Source of the DNA: Pseudomonas gingeri
GTDB taxonomy: Bacteria; Pseudomonadota; Gammaproteobacteria; Pseudomonadales; Pseudomonadaceae
Direction of reading: 5' to 3'
Length of the DNA stretch: 64,000 bases
Assembly (NCBI RefSeq): GCF_013385635.1
Contig: NZ_JACAPR010000016.1
Coordinates: forward strand, 62,001 to 126,000
Part shown: piece after piece, positions 19,634 through 27,373 of the stretch
Layout of the letters: the number at the start of each line of letters is the position of its first letter
How positions within the stretch are numbered: position 1 is the first letter of the stretch
Program-made: the position numbers and the translations under genes
Notes under the pieces: generated by a model
Databases searched by the model: none
Told to the model about the DNA's origin: nothing
Seen by the model: the letters and a program-made list of their open reading frames with translations, nothing else

Positions 19634-19671
19634 GCCCCGCCCCAACACTCATGTTGGGGCGGGGCTTTTTT
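19634..19671 (+). terminator. Rho-independent terminator between prs and rplY
   Basis: A perfect 14-bp GC-rich stem (19634-19647 with 19652-19665), loop CTCA, then six T residues. It should end transcription of the ispE/prs region, leaving rplY to its own promoter. Confidence 0.93.
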
Positions 19672-19734
19672 GCCCATGCCGCTTTGACGTCGGTCGCAGG
19701 CGTCACCCGGACATGGCTATTTTGGAGATACAAA

Positions 19735-20331
19735 ATGACTGATTTCATCCTGAACGCCGAAGCGCGTACCGACCTGGGGAAAGGTGCGAGCCGCCGCCTG
19801 CGTCGTCTCGCCAGCCAGGTTCCTGCCGTTGTCTACGGTGGCGACAAGGCTCCTGAGTCCATCATGATGCTGGCTAAAGAAGTTGCCAAGCTGTTCGAAG
19901 ACGAGGCTGCTTTCAGCCACGTCATCCAACTGAACATCGGCGGCGTCAAGCAAGACGTGATCGTTAAAGCGATGCAGCGTCACCCGGCCAAGCAGTTCAT
20001 CATGCACGCCGACTTCGTTCGCGTTGTTGCTGGCAAGAAACTGACCGCTGTCGTTCCTGTGCACTTCATCAACGAAGCTGCTCCAGTGAAGAAAGGCGGC
20101 GAGATCTCCCACGTTGTGAACGAGATCGAAGTTTCCTGCGAAGCCAAGGACCTGCCTGAGTTCATCGAAGTCGACCTGGCTGACGCCGAAGTCGGTTCGA
20201 TCATTCACCTGTCCGACCTCAAGGCCCCTAAAGGCGTTGAGTTTGTTGCTCTGGCACACGGTGACGACAAGGCTGTTGCCAACGTTCACGCTCCACGTGT
20301 TGCTCCAGAAGCAGAAGGCGCTGCAGAGTAA
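19735..20331 (+). CDS. rplY: 50S ribosomal protein L25/general stress protein Ctc
   Basis: L25 binds 5S rRNA in the large subunit. The 198-residue form is the long TL5/CTC type, with the N-terminal L25 barrel ('MTDFILNAEARTDLGKGASR') and a C-terminal beta domain ending in an acidic Ala/Glu tail. I chose the ATG at 19735, preceded by the ribosome-binding site TTGGAGA. The open frame begins at 19579, but that extension runs through the terminator. Codon use is strongly biased to abundant tRNAs, as expected for a ribosomal protein. It lies between prs and pth, flanked by the two hairpin elements. Confidence 0.97.
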   Translation: MTDFILNAEARTDLGKGASRRLRRLASQVPAVVYGGDKAPESIMMLAKEVAKLFEDEAAFSHVIQLNIGGVKQDVIVKAMQRHPAKQFIMHADFVRVVAGKKLTAVVPVHFINEAAPVKKGGEISHVVNEIEVSCEAKDLPEFIEVDLADAEVGSIIHLSDLKAPKGVEFVALAHGDDKAVANVHAPRVAPEAEGAAE

Positions 20332-20384
20332 TTTCACTCTGACGCCGGAGTGACTGGAAACATCGCGGACTGGAACGTAGCGAG

Positions 20385-20455
20385 AAAGCGGGCGAGAATG
20401 CGAAGTTTACGTCATGGTAAATGAGCGTTTTTCGTCCACTTTTTTCGCCACACCC
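20385..20455 (+). repeat. Structured intergenic element, copy 2 (rplY-pth gap)
   Basis: A long hairpin: AAGCGGGCGA pairs, with one mismatch and one G-U, with TCGTCCACTT downstream. Inside is the short stem TTTAC/GTAAA (about 20406-20421) followed by TGAGC. The layout matches the element before rplY, but the inner-stem bases differ in a compensating way, which suggests the fold is what is kept. Confidence 0.5.
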
Positions 20456-20502
20456 AAGCATTGCGGCGATGTTATCCACCACTCCACAGAAGGGCCCCTG
20501 TC

Positions 20503-21087
20503 GTGACTGCCATCAAACTGATCGTTGGCCTGGGAAATCCAGGCACCGAATACGAACAGACCCGGCATAACGCGGGGGCCCTTTTTGTTGAACGCATCGC
20601 TTCGGCACAAGGCATCAATCTTGTGGCCGATCGCAAGTATTTCGGCCTGACCGGGCGCTTCAGTCACCAGGGTCAGGATGTTCGCCTGCTGATTCCCACC
20701 ACCTACATGAACCGTAGCGGCCAGGCCGTCTCGGCATTGGCTGGATTCTTCCGCATCACGCCCGAGGAAATCCTGGTGGCGCATGACGAACTCGACCTGC
20801 CACCCGGCGTTGCCAAGCTCAAGCAGGGCGGCGGCCATGGCGGTCACAACGGTCTGCGCGACATCATCGCGCAGCTCGGCAACCAGAACACCTTTCACCG
20901 CCTGCGACTCGGCATTGGCCACCCTGGCGTTGCGAGTATGGTTTCAAACTTCGTCCTGGGTCGTGCGCCACGCGCCGAACAGGAAAAACTCGATGCCAGC
21001 ATCGACTTTGCCCTCGGCGTGCTGCCGGATATCCTCGCCGGTGAATGGAACCGCGCGATGAAACACCTGCACACCCAGAAGGCCTGA
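20503..21087 (+). CDS. pth: Peptidyl-tRNA hydrolase
   Basis: Pth releases tRNA from peptidyl-tRNAs that drop off the ribosome. The 194-residue protein starts at the GTG at 20503 ('MTAIKLIVGLGNPGTEYEQ'). The open frame runs upstream to 20461 but lacks family residues. Catalytic and binding motifs are present: 'QTRHNAG' with the catalytic His, 'PTTYMNRSGQAV', and 'HDELDLPPGVAKLKQGGGHG'. It is followed 23 bases later by ychF, the usual partner gene. Confidence 0.97.
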   Translation: MTAIKLIVGLGNPGTEYEQTRHNAGALFVERIASAQGINLVADRKYFGLTGRFSHQGQDVRLLIPTTYMNRSGQAVSALAGFFRITPEEILVAHDELDLPPGVAKLKQGGGHGGHNGLRDIIAQLGNQNTFHRLRLGIGHPGVASMVSNFVLGRAPRAEQEKLDASIDFALGVLPDILAGEWNRAMKHLHTQKA

Positions 21088-21110
21088 CTCTAACTCCTAG
21101 GGGAAACACC

Positions 21111-22211
21111 ATGGGATTCAACTGCGGCATCGTCGGCCTTCCCAACGTCGGCAAATCCACCCTGTTCAACGCCCTGACCAAATCCGGCATCGCGGCGGAG
21201 AACTTCCCCTTCTGCACCATCGAGCCGAACAGCGGCATCGTGCCGATGCCCGATCCACGCCTGCAAGCCCTGGCCGAGATCGTCAACCCCAAGCGCATCC
21301 TGCCAACCACCATGGAATTCGTCGACATCGCCGGCCTGGTGGCCGGCGCGTCGAAAGGCGAAGGCCTGGGCAACAAGTTCCTGGCCAACATCCGTGAAAC
21401 CGATGCCATCGCCCACGTGGTCCGCTGCTTCGAAGACGAGAACGTGATTCACGTCTCCAACAGCGTCGACCCGAAACGCGACATCGAGATCATCGACCTG
21501 GAACTGATCTTCGCCGACCTCGACAGCTGCGAGAAACAACTGCAGAAAGTCACGCGCAACGCCAAGGGCGGCGACAAGGACGCTGTGATCCAGAAAGGCC
21601 TGCTGGAACAGCTGATCGCCCACTTCACCGAAGGCAAGCCGGCGCGCAGCCTGATGAAGAACATGAGCACCGACGAAAAGGCGGTGATCAAGGGCTTCCA
21701 CCTGCTGACCACCAAGCCGGTGATGTACATCGCCAACGTCGCCGAAGACGGCTTCGAGGACAACCCGCTGCTGGACGTGGTCAAGGCCATTGCCGAGGAA
21801 GAAGGCGCGGTCGTGGTACCGGTGTGCAACAAGATCGAAGCGGAAATCGCCGAGCTCGACGACGGTGAAGAGAAAGACATGTTCCTCGAAGCCCTGGGCC
21901 TTGAAGAACCCGGCTTGAACCGCGTGATCCGTGCCGGTTACGAAATGCTCCACCTGCAGACCTACTTCACCGCCGGTGTCGAAGAAGTCCGCGCCTGGAC
22001 CGTCAAGGTCGGCGCCACTGCCCCACAGGCGGCCGGCGTGATCCACACCGACTTCGAAAAGGGCTTTATCCGCGCCGAAGTGATCGCCTACAACGACTTC
22101 ATCCAGTACAAGGGTGAAGCCGGAACCAAGGAAGCCGGTAAATGGCGCCTGGAAGGCAAGGAATACATCGTCAAGGACGGTGACGTGATGCACTTCCGTT
22201 TCAACGTGTAA
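21111..22211 (+). CDS. ychF: Redox-regulated ribosome-binding ATPase YchF
   Basis: YchF/OLA1 is an Obg-related P-loop protein that prefers ATP, binds the ribosome and affects oxidative-stress response. The 366-residue protein starts 'MGFNCGIVGLPNVGKSTLFN' with Walker A, has switch II 'DIAGLVAGASKGEGLGNKFL', and ends in the TGS-like C-terminal domain. The ATG at 21111 follows AGGGGA. It is co-oriented with pth and ends at a clear terminator. Confidence 0.97.
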   Translation: MGFNCGIVGLPNVGKSTLFNALTKSGIAAENFPFCTIEPNSGIVPMPDPRLQALAEIVNPKRILPTTMEFVDIAGLVAGASKGEGLGNKFLANIRETDAIAHVVRCFEDENVIHVSNSVDPKRDIEIIDLELIFADLDSCEKQLQKVTRNAKGGDKDAVIQKGLLEQLIAHFTEGKPARSLMKNMSTDEKAVIKGFHLLTTKPVMYIANVAEDGFEDNPLLDVVKAIAEEEGAVVVPVCNKIEAEIAELDDGEEKDMFLEALGLEEPGLNRVIRAGYEMLHLQTYFTAGVEEVRAWTVKVGATAPQAAGVIHTDFEKGFIRAEVIAYNDFIQYKGEAGTKEAGKWRLEGKEYIVKDGDVMHFRFNV

Positions 22212-22229
22212 GCGTTGCCGAAACCAAAG

Positions 22230-22254
22230 AAGCCGCGTTGATTCGCGGCTTTTT
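22230..22254 (+). terminator. Rho-independent terminator after ychF
   Basis: The stem AAGCCGCG/CGCGGCTT with loop TTGATT is followed by T residues. The same stem-loop type recurs at 31327. Confidence 0.9.
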
Positions 22255-22287
22255 CATGGGTGCGTGGTATCGACCCGTCAGTCGCGA

Positions 22288-22875
22288 CTAGAACAGATAG
22301 CCCATGTAGATCGCGGCGGCGCCACCGGCCTGCACACCCGCGTTCATGCCCGCCATGACCACCGCGCCCCGGGCCGACTGCAATAACTGCCGGTTGACCG
22401 TGGCGGAGGCAATGACCGAGGTCGCCGGATTGGAGCTGACTGCCGCCGCCAACGCCAGCAGCTTGGGATCAAGGCCGAACAACAGGGCCGTGGCTGAACC
22501 GCCGACCACCAGTCCCAGGCCCACTTCGGTATACAGGCAAGGTCCGGTGATGTCGTCGCTGGTCAGGTCACGACTGACCAGGGCGTCGCTGACAAACACC
22601 TTGCCGGTACTGGGAAAGGCCTCCGCCGCACCAACCCCGCCCACGCTCTTGCCCTTGACCTGGATATTGATCTTGCCGAAACGCGGCAACCGCGCGCCAA
22701 ATCCGACACCCACCCCGACGCCGCCGTAGCGGTAGCTGACGTTCTCGCCCTGGGGCGAACGCAAGATGATCGAACCGCCACTGCCCGCCAGCAAAGCCAC
22801 ACTCAAACCGCCTCCGCTGGCAGTCTGATACTGCCAGTGACTTTCATTGACCGGGATAGGGATGTTGTAGCTCAT
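22288..22875 (-). CDS. Gly/Ala-rich hypothetical protein
   Basis: A 195-residue protein from the ATG at 22875, which has AAAGGA upstream; the open frame extends further but overlaps the DUF3592 gene. It begins 'MSYNIPIPVNESHWQYQTAS'. The middle is Gly-rich ('YGGVGVGVGFGARLP') and the C-terminal half has two Ala/Gly-rich hydrophobic stretches (about residues 120-150 and 170-195) that could enter a membrane. I do not recognise the family. It starts 4 bases after the DUF3592 gene ends, so the two form an operon. The Gly-rich and hydrophobic pattern would suit a small membrane-active protein, but this is a guess. Confidence 0.75.
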   Translation of the reverse strand: MSYNIPIPVNESHWQYQTASGGGLSVALLAGSGGSIILRSPQGENVSYRYGGVGVGVGFGARLPRFGKINIQVKGKSVGGVGAAEAFPSTGKVFVSDALVSRDLTSDDITGPCLYTEVGLGLVVGGSATALLFGLDPKLLALAAAVSSNPATSVIASATVNRQLLQSARGAVVMAGMNAGVQAGGAAAIYMGYLF

Positions 22876-22879
22876 ACGT

Positions 22880-23314
22880 TCATAGTCCTTTGAGTGAATG
22901 AACCGCACCGCGACCGATGCCCCTTGCCAGACCGGAAATGAAGAACACCAGACCGATAAGCCCCAGTACGCCGGGAGTGGCCCACAGTGCGGCCAGGTCA
23001 TCGACGATGGCGCTGACGGCCGGCTGCTCGGGCAGGTAATGGACCCGCACTGGCTGATCCTTCTGATAACCGAAGATAAAGCCGCCCTGGGGGTAGGAAA
23101 TCTGTTCACCGCTGCGAGTGGTGAAGGCAATCTCGGGATGCGAACCGCCGGCATTCAAGTGGCTGACGACGCCATCGGCGGTCTGCGCGCGAGCGAGGAA
23201 TTCGCGTCGATCAAGGGTGAGGTTGACGGCAATGCCCAACAGGCCGATGCCAATCAGGGTAAAAAGCAGCCCCTGGAGTATCTTCCCGAGGCGTGACGGG
23301 GTCTGGTTAGCCAT
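22880..23314 (-). CDS. DUF3592-type membrane protein
   Basis: A 144-residue protein with one hydrophobic segment near the N-terminus ('LQGLLFTLIGIGLLGIAVNL') and one near the C-terminus ('WATPGVLGLIGLVFFISGLA'). A periplasmic-type beta domain lies between them with 'ADGVVSHLN', 'YPQGGFIFGYQKDQPVRVHY'. This layout matches DUF3592 proteins, whose function is unknown. I start at the ATG at 23314 ('MANQTPSRLGK'); an ATG at 23368 is also in frame. It is the first gene of a two-gene operon with the Gly-rich protein. Confidence 0.78.
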   Translation of the reverse strand: MANQTPSRLGKILQGLLFTLIGIGLLGIAVNLTLDRREFLARAQTADGVVSHLNAGGSHPEIAFTTRSGEQISYPQGGFIFGYQKDQPVRVHYLPEQPAVSAIVDDLAALWATPGVLGLIGLVFFISGLARGIGRGAVHSLKGL

Positions 23315-23380
23315 GGCCTGTCTCGATATTCGTCCATGAAAGAGGGCGATCAGGATAGCAAGAAACAACTAGGGCAGGAA

Positions 23381-23464
23381 AATGAGCTGTAAGATGCTGA
23401 AATGAGCCATAAATGACTATAATGAGCCGTATCCGGCTATATTGAGCTGTAAATGAGCCGTAAT
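23381..23464 (+). promoter_or_regulatory. Helically phased direct repeats upstream of the Fic gene
   Basis: Six copies of a motif close to AATGAGCYGTAA begin near 23381, 23401, 23412, 23421, 23441 and 23452, at steps of about 20, 11, 9, 20 and 11 bases. The steps are near multiples of one DNA turn, so bound proteins would lie on one face. The array ends just before the Fic start. Because the Fic protein has its own winged helix, autoregulation is an attractive inference. Confidence 0.55.
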
Positions 23465-23476
23465 AGGGAAAATATC

Positions 23477-24811
23477 ATGGCCAATACGTCTGATCATCTT
23501 CTGGCCGCACTGGCTCAGCGAGCTCGGAATGGTCAACCCTGGGCCAGCTCGACCGAGCTGAAGAGCAACGTTTCCGCAAGTTTGGCCACAGTAAAACGAC
23601 ACCTTGAAGCACTGGTCAATTCCGGCCACGTGATTCAGGAAGGTCGAACACGTTCGACACGTTACAGACTTGTCGATACCAGGGAATCCCAGCCCGCCCC
23701 AGTCAGTACAGGCCCTGTATGGTCGGCTCAAAGCCTGTCGTTGCGCAGGCGCCTGGAACAGCCGCTGGCCATGCGCCACGCCGTGACCTACCAACGCACC
23801 TTCGTGGACAACTACATTCCCAACCAGTCCTCGCTGCTGCCAACCTCGCTCGCCACAACCCTGATGGAAGAAGGGCGCATGCGCGGCCAACAACCTGCGG
23901 GCACCTATGCACGCAAGGTGCTGGAGCCACTGCTTATCGACCTGTCCTGGTCCTCCTCGCGCCTGGAAGGCAACCGTTACTCGTTGCTCGCCACCGAGGA
24001 GTTGTTCAAGAGCGGAGTCACCGGCGGCGATCTGGATGCAGTGATGCTGCTCAACCACAAGGCAGCCATCGAGTTCATGGTCGATGCCGTCCCCAGCTAT
24101 GGCCTGACCACGCCGGTGATCCAGAACCTGCATGCGCTGCTGATGCAGGATCTGCTGGCCGACTCGGGCGGCCTGGGCACCATTCGCCAGAAAATCGTCA
24201 ATATCAGCGATACCACCTACCTGCCCAGCCAGGTCCCGTCCCTGCTCGGTGAAATGCTCGAATGCATTCTGGAGAAAGCCAGGCAGATCAAGAACCCGGT
24301 TGAGTCCGCCTTCTTCCTGTGGGTCAACCTGGCCTATCTGCAACCTTTCGATGACGGCAACAAACGCACGAGCCGTCTGGCCGCCAACGTGCCCCTGATG
24401 CTGTACAACAGCGCGCCGCTGTCCTTTCTGGATATGGATGTGCGGGACTATGCGCACGCCATGATGGGCGTCTATGAGTACCTGGATGTGTCGCTGGCCG
24501 CCGACCTTTTCGAATGGGCCTATCGCCGCTCGATCAGAAAATACGAAGTAACCCTTGAAGCCATGGGCAGGCCTGATCCGGTTCGGGTGCAATTCAGGGA
24601 GGCACTGAACGAGGCCATCGGCGCCATCGTGCGTGACCGCAAGACCTGCGAAGAGGCGATGGCCGACTTGTCGCTGGACGCCGATCAGGCGCAGTTGTTA
24701 CGCCCCTTGCTGATGGACGAGCTCAAGGTGCTGGGGGTGTTCAACTGCGCTCGCTACAGATTGACGATGAAGCAGACCGAGAGCTGGATCGACGCCGGCC
24801 GTCCTTTGTGA
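23477..24811 (+). CDS. Fic-family protein with N-terminal winged helix, catalytic His replaced by Gln
   Basis: The ATG at 23477 has AGGGAA six bases upstream, giving 444 residues; an in-frame ATG at 23453 lies inside the repeat array. Residues 1-60 look like a winged helix ('SSTELKSNVSASLATVKRHL'), and a Fic_N-like region with 'DLSWSSSRLEGNRYS' follows. The Fic core has 'YLQPFDDGNKRTSRL', where canonical Fic enzymes have HPFxDGNGR. The catalytic His position is Q289, so AMP transfer by the usual mechanism is doubtful. The phosphate-binding GN and Arg remain. The inhibitory-helix-like '(S/T)xxxE(G/N)' residues SRLEGN are present. It may be a regulator or an altered-chemistry Fic protein. It is monocistronic and next to an MCP gene on the opposite strand. 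Confidence 0.85.
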   Translation: MANTSDHLLAALAQRARNGQPWASSTELKSNVSASLATVKRHLEALVNSGHVIQEGRTRSTRYRLVDTRESQPAPVSTGPVWSAQSLSLRRRLEQPLAMRHAVTYQRTFVDNYIPNQSSLLPTSLATTLMEEGRMRGQQPAGTYARKVLEPLLIDLSWSSSRLEGNRYSLLATEELFKSGVTGGDLDAVMLLNHKAAIEFMVDAVPSYGLTTPVIQNLHALLMQDLLADSGGLGTIRQKIVNISDTTYLPSQVPSLLGEMLECILEKARQIKNPVESAFFLWVNLAYLQPFDDGNKRTSRLAANVPLMLYNSAPLSFLDMDVRDYAHAMMGVYEYLDVSLAADLFEWAYRRSIRKYEVTLEAMGRPDPVRVQFREALNEAIGAIVRDRKTCEEAMADLSLDADQAQLLRPLLMDELKVLGVFNCARYRLTMKQTESWIDAGRPL

Positions 24812-24838
24812 TGGAGTCGGCCGGCACCACTCTTCTTC

Positions 24839-26794
24839 CTACGACCTGAAACGCCCCACCAACCCGCTCAGTTCATCCGAAAGGTGCGAAAGCCGGCCCG
24901 AGTCTTCCTGCGCGGAGTTGGCCAGGCTTTCCACCAGTTGCGCCTCATCGTAGATCTGCCGGATATGCCGATTGATCTCTTCGGCCACGCTGTGCTGCTC
25001 TTCCGCCGCCGCCGAGATCTGCAGGTTCTGGTCCCTGATTTCATTGACCGACAACTGGATACCTTCAAAGCTGTCCCGTGCACTCTCGATCGAGGACACA
25101 CTGGCCCGCGACAGGTCCAGGCAGCTTTCCATCTTCTGCGACACTTCCTGGGTCTTGCTGCCGAGGGCGTTGAGCAACTGGTCGATTTCCCCGGTGGAGT
25201 CGGACGTGCGCTTGGCCAGAGCCCTCACCTCATCCGCGACCACGGCAAAACCGCGCCCCTGGTCACCCGCCCTGGCCGCTTCGATCGCCGCGTTCAGCGC
25301 CAACAGGTTGGTCTGCTCGGCGATAGCACGGATGGTGCCGAGGATCTGGTTGATGTTGCGACTGCCCTCCTCCAGTTCGACCATGGCCTGGGAAGACTCG
25401 GTCAAGCGACGCCCCAGGCGACCGACGTTCTGGGTGGTCAGTTCGATCTGCTGCTTGCCCTCGGCCACCCGGTGGTGCCCGCTCTCGGCGGAGTCGGCGG
25501 CCGCGCTACAGGAACGCGCGACCTCGTTGGCGGTCGCGACCATTTCGTTGAAGGCCGTGGACACCAGTTCCACCGCTTCACGCTGGCGACCGGCCGCCTG
25601 GTTCATGTTGCTGGCCACCTCGCTGTTGACCCGCGAGGCGTCCTGCAGATTGGTGGATGCCGCGCCAATCCGCTGGATCAGCTGGCGTATCGCCGCGAGA
25701 AACTTGTTGAACCAGCCTGCCAGCTCAGCGGTTTCATCCCTGCCCTGCACCTCGAGATCACGGCGCAGATCGCCCTCGCCCTCGGCGATCGATTGCAAGC
25801 CGGTGCTGACCTGGCCGATCGGCTTGACGATGACCCTGGCGAACGCCGCGGCAAGCAGCGCGAAGAGCAGCACCAGCACGACCACGATCCCCCCTGTCAC
25901 GTAGGTCATGTGCGTGGCCGTGCCCATGACTTCGTCGTACCTGATCAGACCGACATAGCGCCAGCCCAGGCCGGGCGAGGTCCAGATATTGGCCATGTAA
26001 CGGACCCCGTCGATTTGCACTTCGGTGGAGCCTTGCGGCGTGGCCGCCAGTTTGGCGTAGGGCTCGCCCAGGTCCTTGAGCGGCTTGAAGCTGTGGCCGA
26101 CGTCACGCGGATCGACCAGCACGGTGCCATCCTCGATCAGCATCACGTAGCCGCTTTCACCGAGCTTGATGCTCTTGACCAGCTCGGTGAGGTTTTTCAG
26201 CGAAACGCTGACGACGAATACGCCCTTGGCCTTGCCGGCGTCGTCGAGCATTGCCCTGGCGCTACCCACCAGTGCCACGGCGTCTTTGTCATAGTAATAG
26301 GCGGGGGTTCGCACCGCTTTGCCGGGGCTGGCCATGGCGGCCTTGTACCAGGGACGCGTACGCGGATCGTAGCTCGACAGTTGCGGATCATCCGGCCATT
26401 TCGCGTAGCTGCCGTCTTCCAGGCCGATAGAGAGGATGGCCGCGGCCGGGTGGGTCGCGCCATAACGGGCGAATCTATCGATGACCTGACGGGCTTCTGT
26501 CGGCAACGGCTTGCTGGCCGCATCGGCAGCCTCGTAGTGCTTGAGACTGCTCACCGATGTGTATACAGAATCGGTCGCCATTTGATCGACATTTTGCTGG
26601 GTGCCGTCGAAAAACTGTCGAATGTTGCCGTCGATCTGACGTATTTCGCGGGTACTGCCATCGATGAACTGATCGACCGCCTGAGCTCGTATATTCAGCA
26701 CCGATATCACTGCCACAAGGCTTACCGGAATGAAGGCGACCAGGACAAAGGCCAGGACAAGCTTGTTTTTTATTTTCATTGTAGCGATCGCCAT
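24839..26794 (-). CDS. Methyl-accepting chemotaxis protein with dCache sensor
   Basis: A 651-residue transmembrane chemoreceptor. TM1 is at about residues 12-33, followed by a periplasmic double-Cache domain of about 260 residues, TM2 at about 290-317, HAMP, and the cytoplasmic signalling hairpin with 'NAAIEAARAGDQGRGFAVVA'. The sensor has 'DPRTRPWYKAAM' and a later 'PAYYYDKDA', resembling the amino-acid-binding dCache motif (R-x-W-Y plus Asp) of the PctA type; amino acids or related amines are therefore plausible ligands. No C-terminal CheR-tethering pentapeptide is evident. The ATG at 26794 and one five codons later are both possible. Confidence 0.93.
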   Translation of the reverse strand: MAIATMKIKNKLVLAFVLVAFIPVSLVAVISVLNIRAQAVDQFIDGSTREIRQIDGNIRQFFDGTQQNVDQMATDSVYTSVSSLKHYEAADAASKPLPTEARQVIDRFARYGATHPAAAILSIGLEDGSYAKWPDDPQLSSYDPRTRPWYKAAMASPGKAVRTPAYYYDKDAVALVGSARAMLDDAGKAKGVFVVSVSLKNLTELVKSIKLGESGYVMLIEDGTVLVDPRDVGHSFKPLKDLGEPYAKLAATPQGSTEVQIDGVRYMANIWTSPGLGWRYVGLIRYDEVMGTATHMTYVTGGIVVVLVLLFALLAAAFARVIVKPIGQVSTGLQSIAEGEGDLRRDLEVQGRDETAELAGWFNKFLAAIRQLIQRIGAASTNLQDASRVNSEVASNMNQAAGRQREAVELVSTAFNEMVATANEVARSCSAAADSAESGHHRVAEGKQQIELTTQNVGRLGRRLTESSQAMVELEEGSRNINQILGTIRAIAEQTNLLALNAAIEAARAGDQGRGFAVVADEVRALAKRTSDSTGEIDQLLNALGSKTQEVSQKMESCLDLSRASVSSIESARDSFEGIQLSVNEIRDQNLQISAAAEEQHSVAEEINRHIRQIYDEAQLVESLANSAQEDSGRLSHLSDELSGLVGRFRS

Positions 26795-26877
26795 TCGAAG
26801 AAATGAGCTGCGAATGGCCAGACTACACGGACAAATAGCGGTTTGCCATCACGTCTTGCCCGATTTGGCAAGAGTCA

Positions 26878-27003
26878 TGCTCGCCATTTTTTTGTATACA
26901 AAAATATCAAATAGCGTTCGGCTGCGCCCTGCCTGTCAGCGCTTAGCTGAGCTGATTCGAGCCATGTGCGGTTGGGCCAGCCACCCCCGCCAGCCCCAAA
27001 CAT
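26878..27003 (-). CDS. Possible 42-residue small protein
   Basis: On the minus strand an AGGAGGA ribosome-binding site lies 11 bases upstream of an ATG at 27003, opening a 42-codon frame. The product starts with 'MFGAGGGGWPNRTW' and ends with a hydrophobic-plus-basic 'YLIFLYTKKWRA'. It is upstream of the MCP gene on the same strand and divergent from the OmpA-like gene. No family is recognised. The strong Shine-Dalgarno match is the only real support, so the call is tentative. Confidence 0.25.
26889..26904. promoter_or_regulatory. Perfect 16-bp palindrome, candidate operator
   Basis: TTTTTGTATACAAAAA is fully self-complementary. The TTGTATACAA core is the kind of site recognised by several GntR-family regulators. 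No GntR gene is present in the window, so a regulator cannot be named. Confidence 0.35.
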
Positions 27004-27373
27004 TTTCGTGACTTCCTCCTTCAATGCCTTTAGCATCAAAAGACGAATGATGCCATTTGGCTATCATTTTGGACTTGATCGCGCACTCCATGGAACAGGA
27101 TCTCGCTTGAACACTCTCCCCTCTTTTGCCAAGGCCACGTTTGCACCTGGCTGGCCAAAAACTGTGCGCGAACCAAAAGACCACTCCGCTATTCGTTCCT
27201 GGGAAATTTATCGTGCCGATACCGACTGCCAGCCTGTGAAGACAGCGCCTGGGGCTTTGGCGCGCGTCCTGGACAAGCTTTCCATCCGCATTTTGCTTTG
27301 CCTGATGACTGAAGTTCTTAACGGCATTTCGGTGCAACGGCGTTTTATACAACCGCATTGAAATGGACTTGAG

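Larger units (their letters stand above)
26795..27373. other. 579-bp divergent intergenic region
   Basis: This gap separates the MCP gene from the OmpA-like cassette. It holds a 16-bp perfect palindrome (26889-26904), a possible small minus-strand frame (26878-27003), a CTTGCC/GGCAAG inverted repeat near 26856-26873, and one copy of a 15-base sequence repeated at 31369. The 27005-27360 part is visibly less GC-rich than the neighbouring genes. The cassette promoter should lie just before 27374, but I could not assign clear -35/-10 boxes. Confidence 0.5.

Noticed and set aside
24884..26806. 640-codon plus-strand frame opposite the dCache chemoreceptor
   Set aside because: Antisense shadow of a clear MCP gene.
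26966..27361. 131-codon plus-strand frame in the gap before the OmpA-like gene
   Set aside because: No ribosome-binding site, atypical composition and no recognisable features; kept only as intergenic region.
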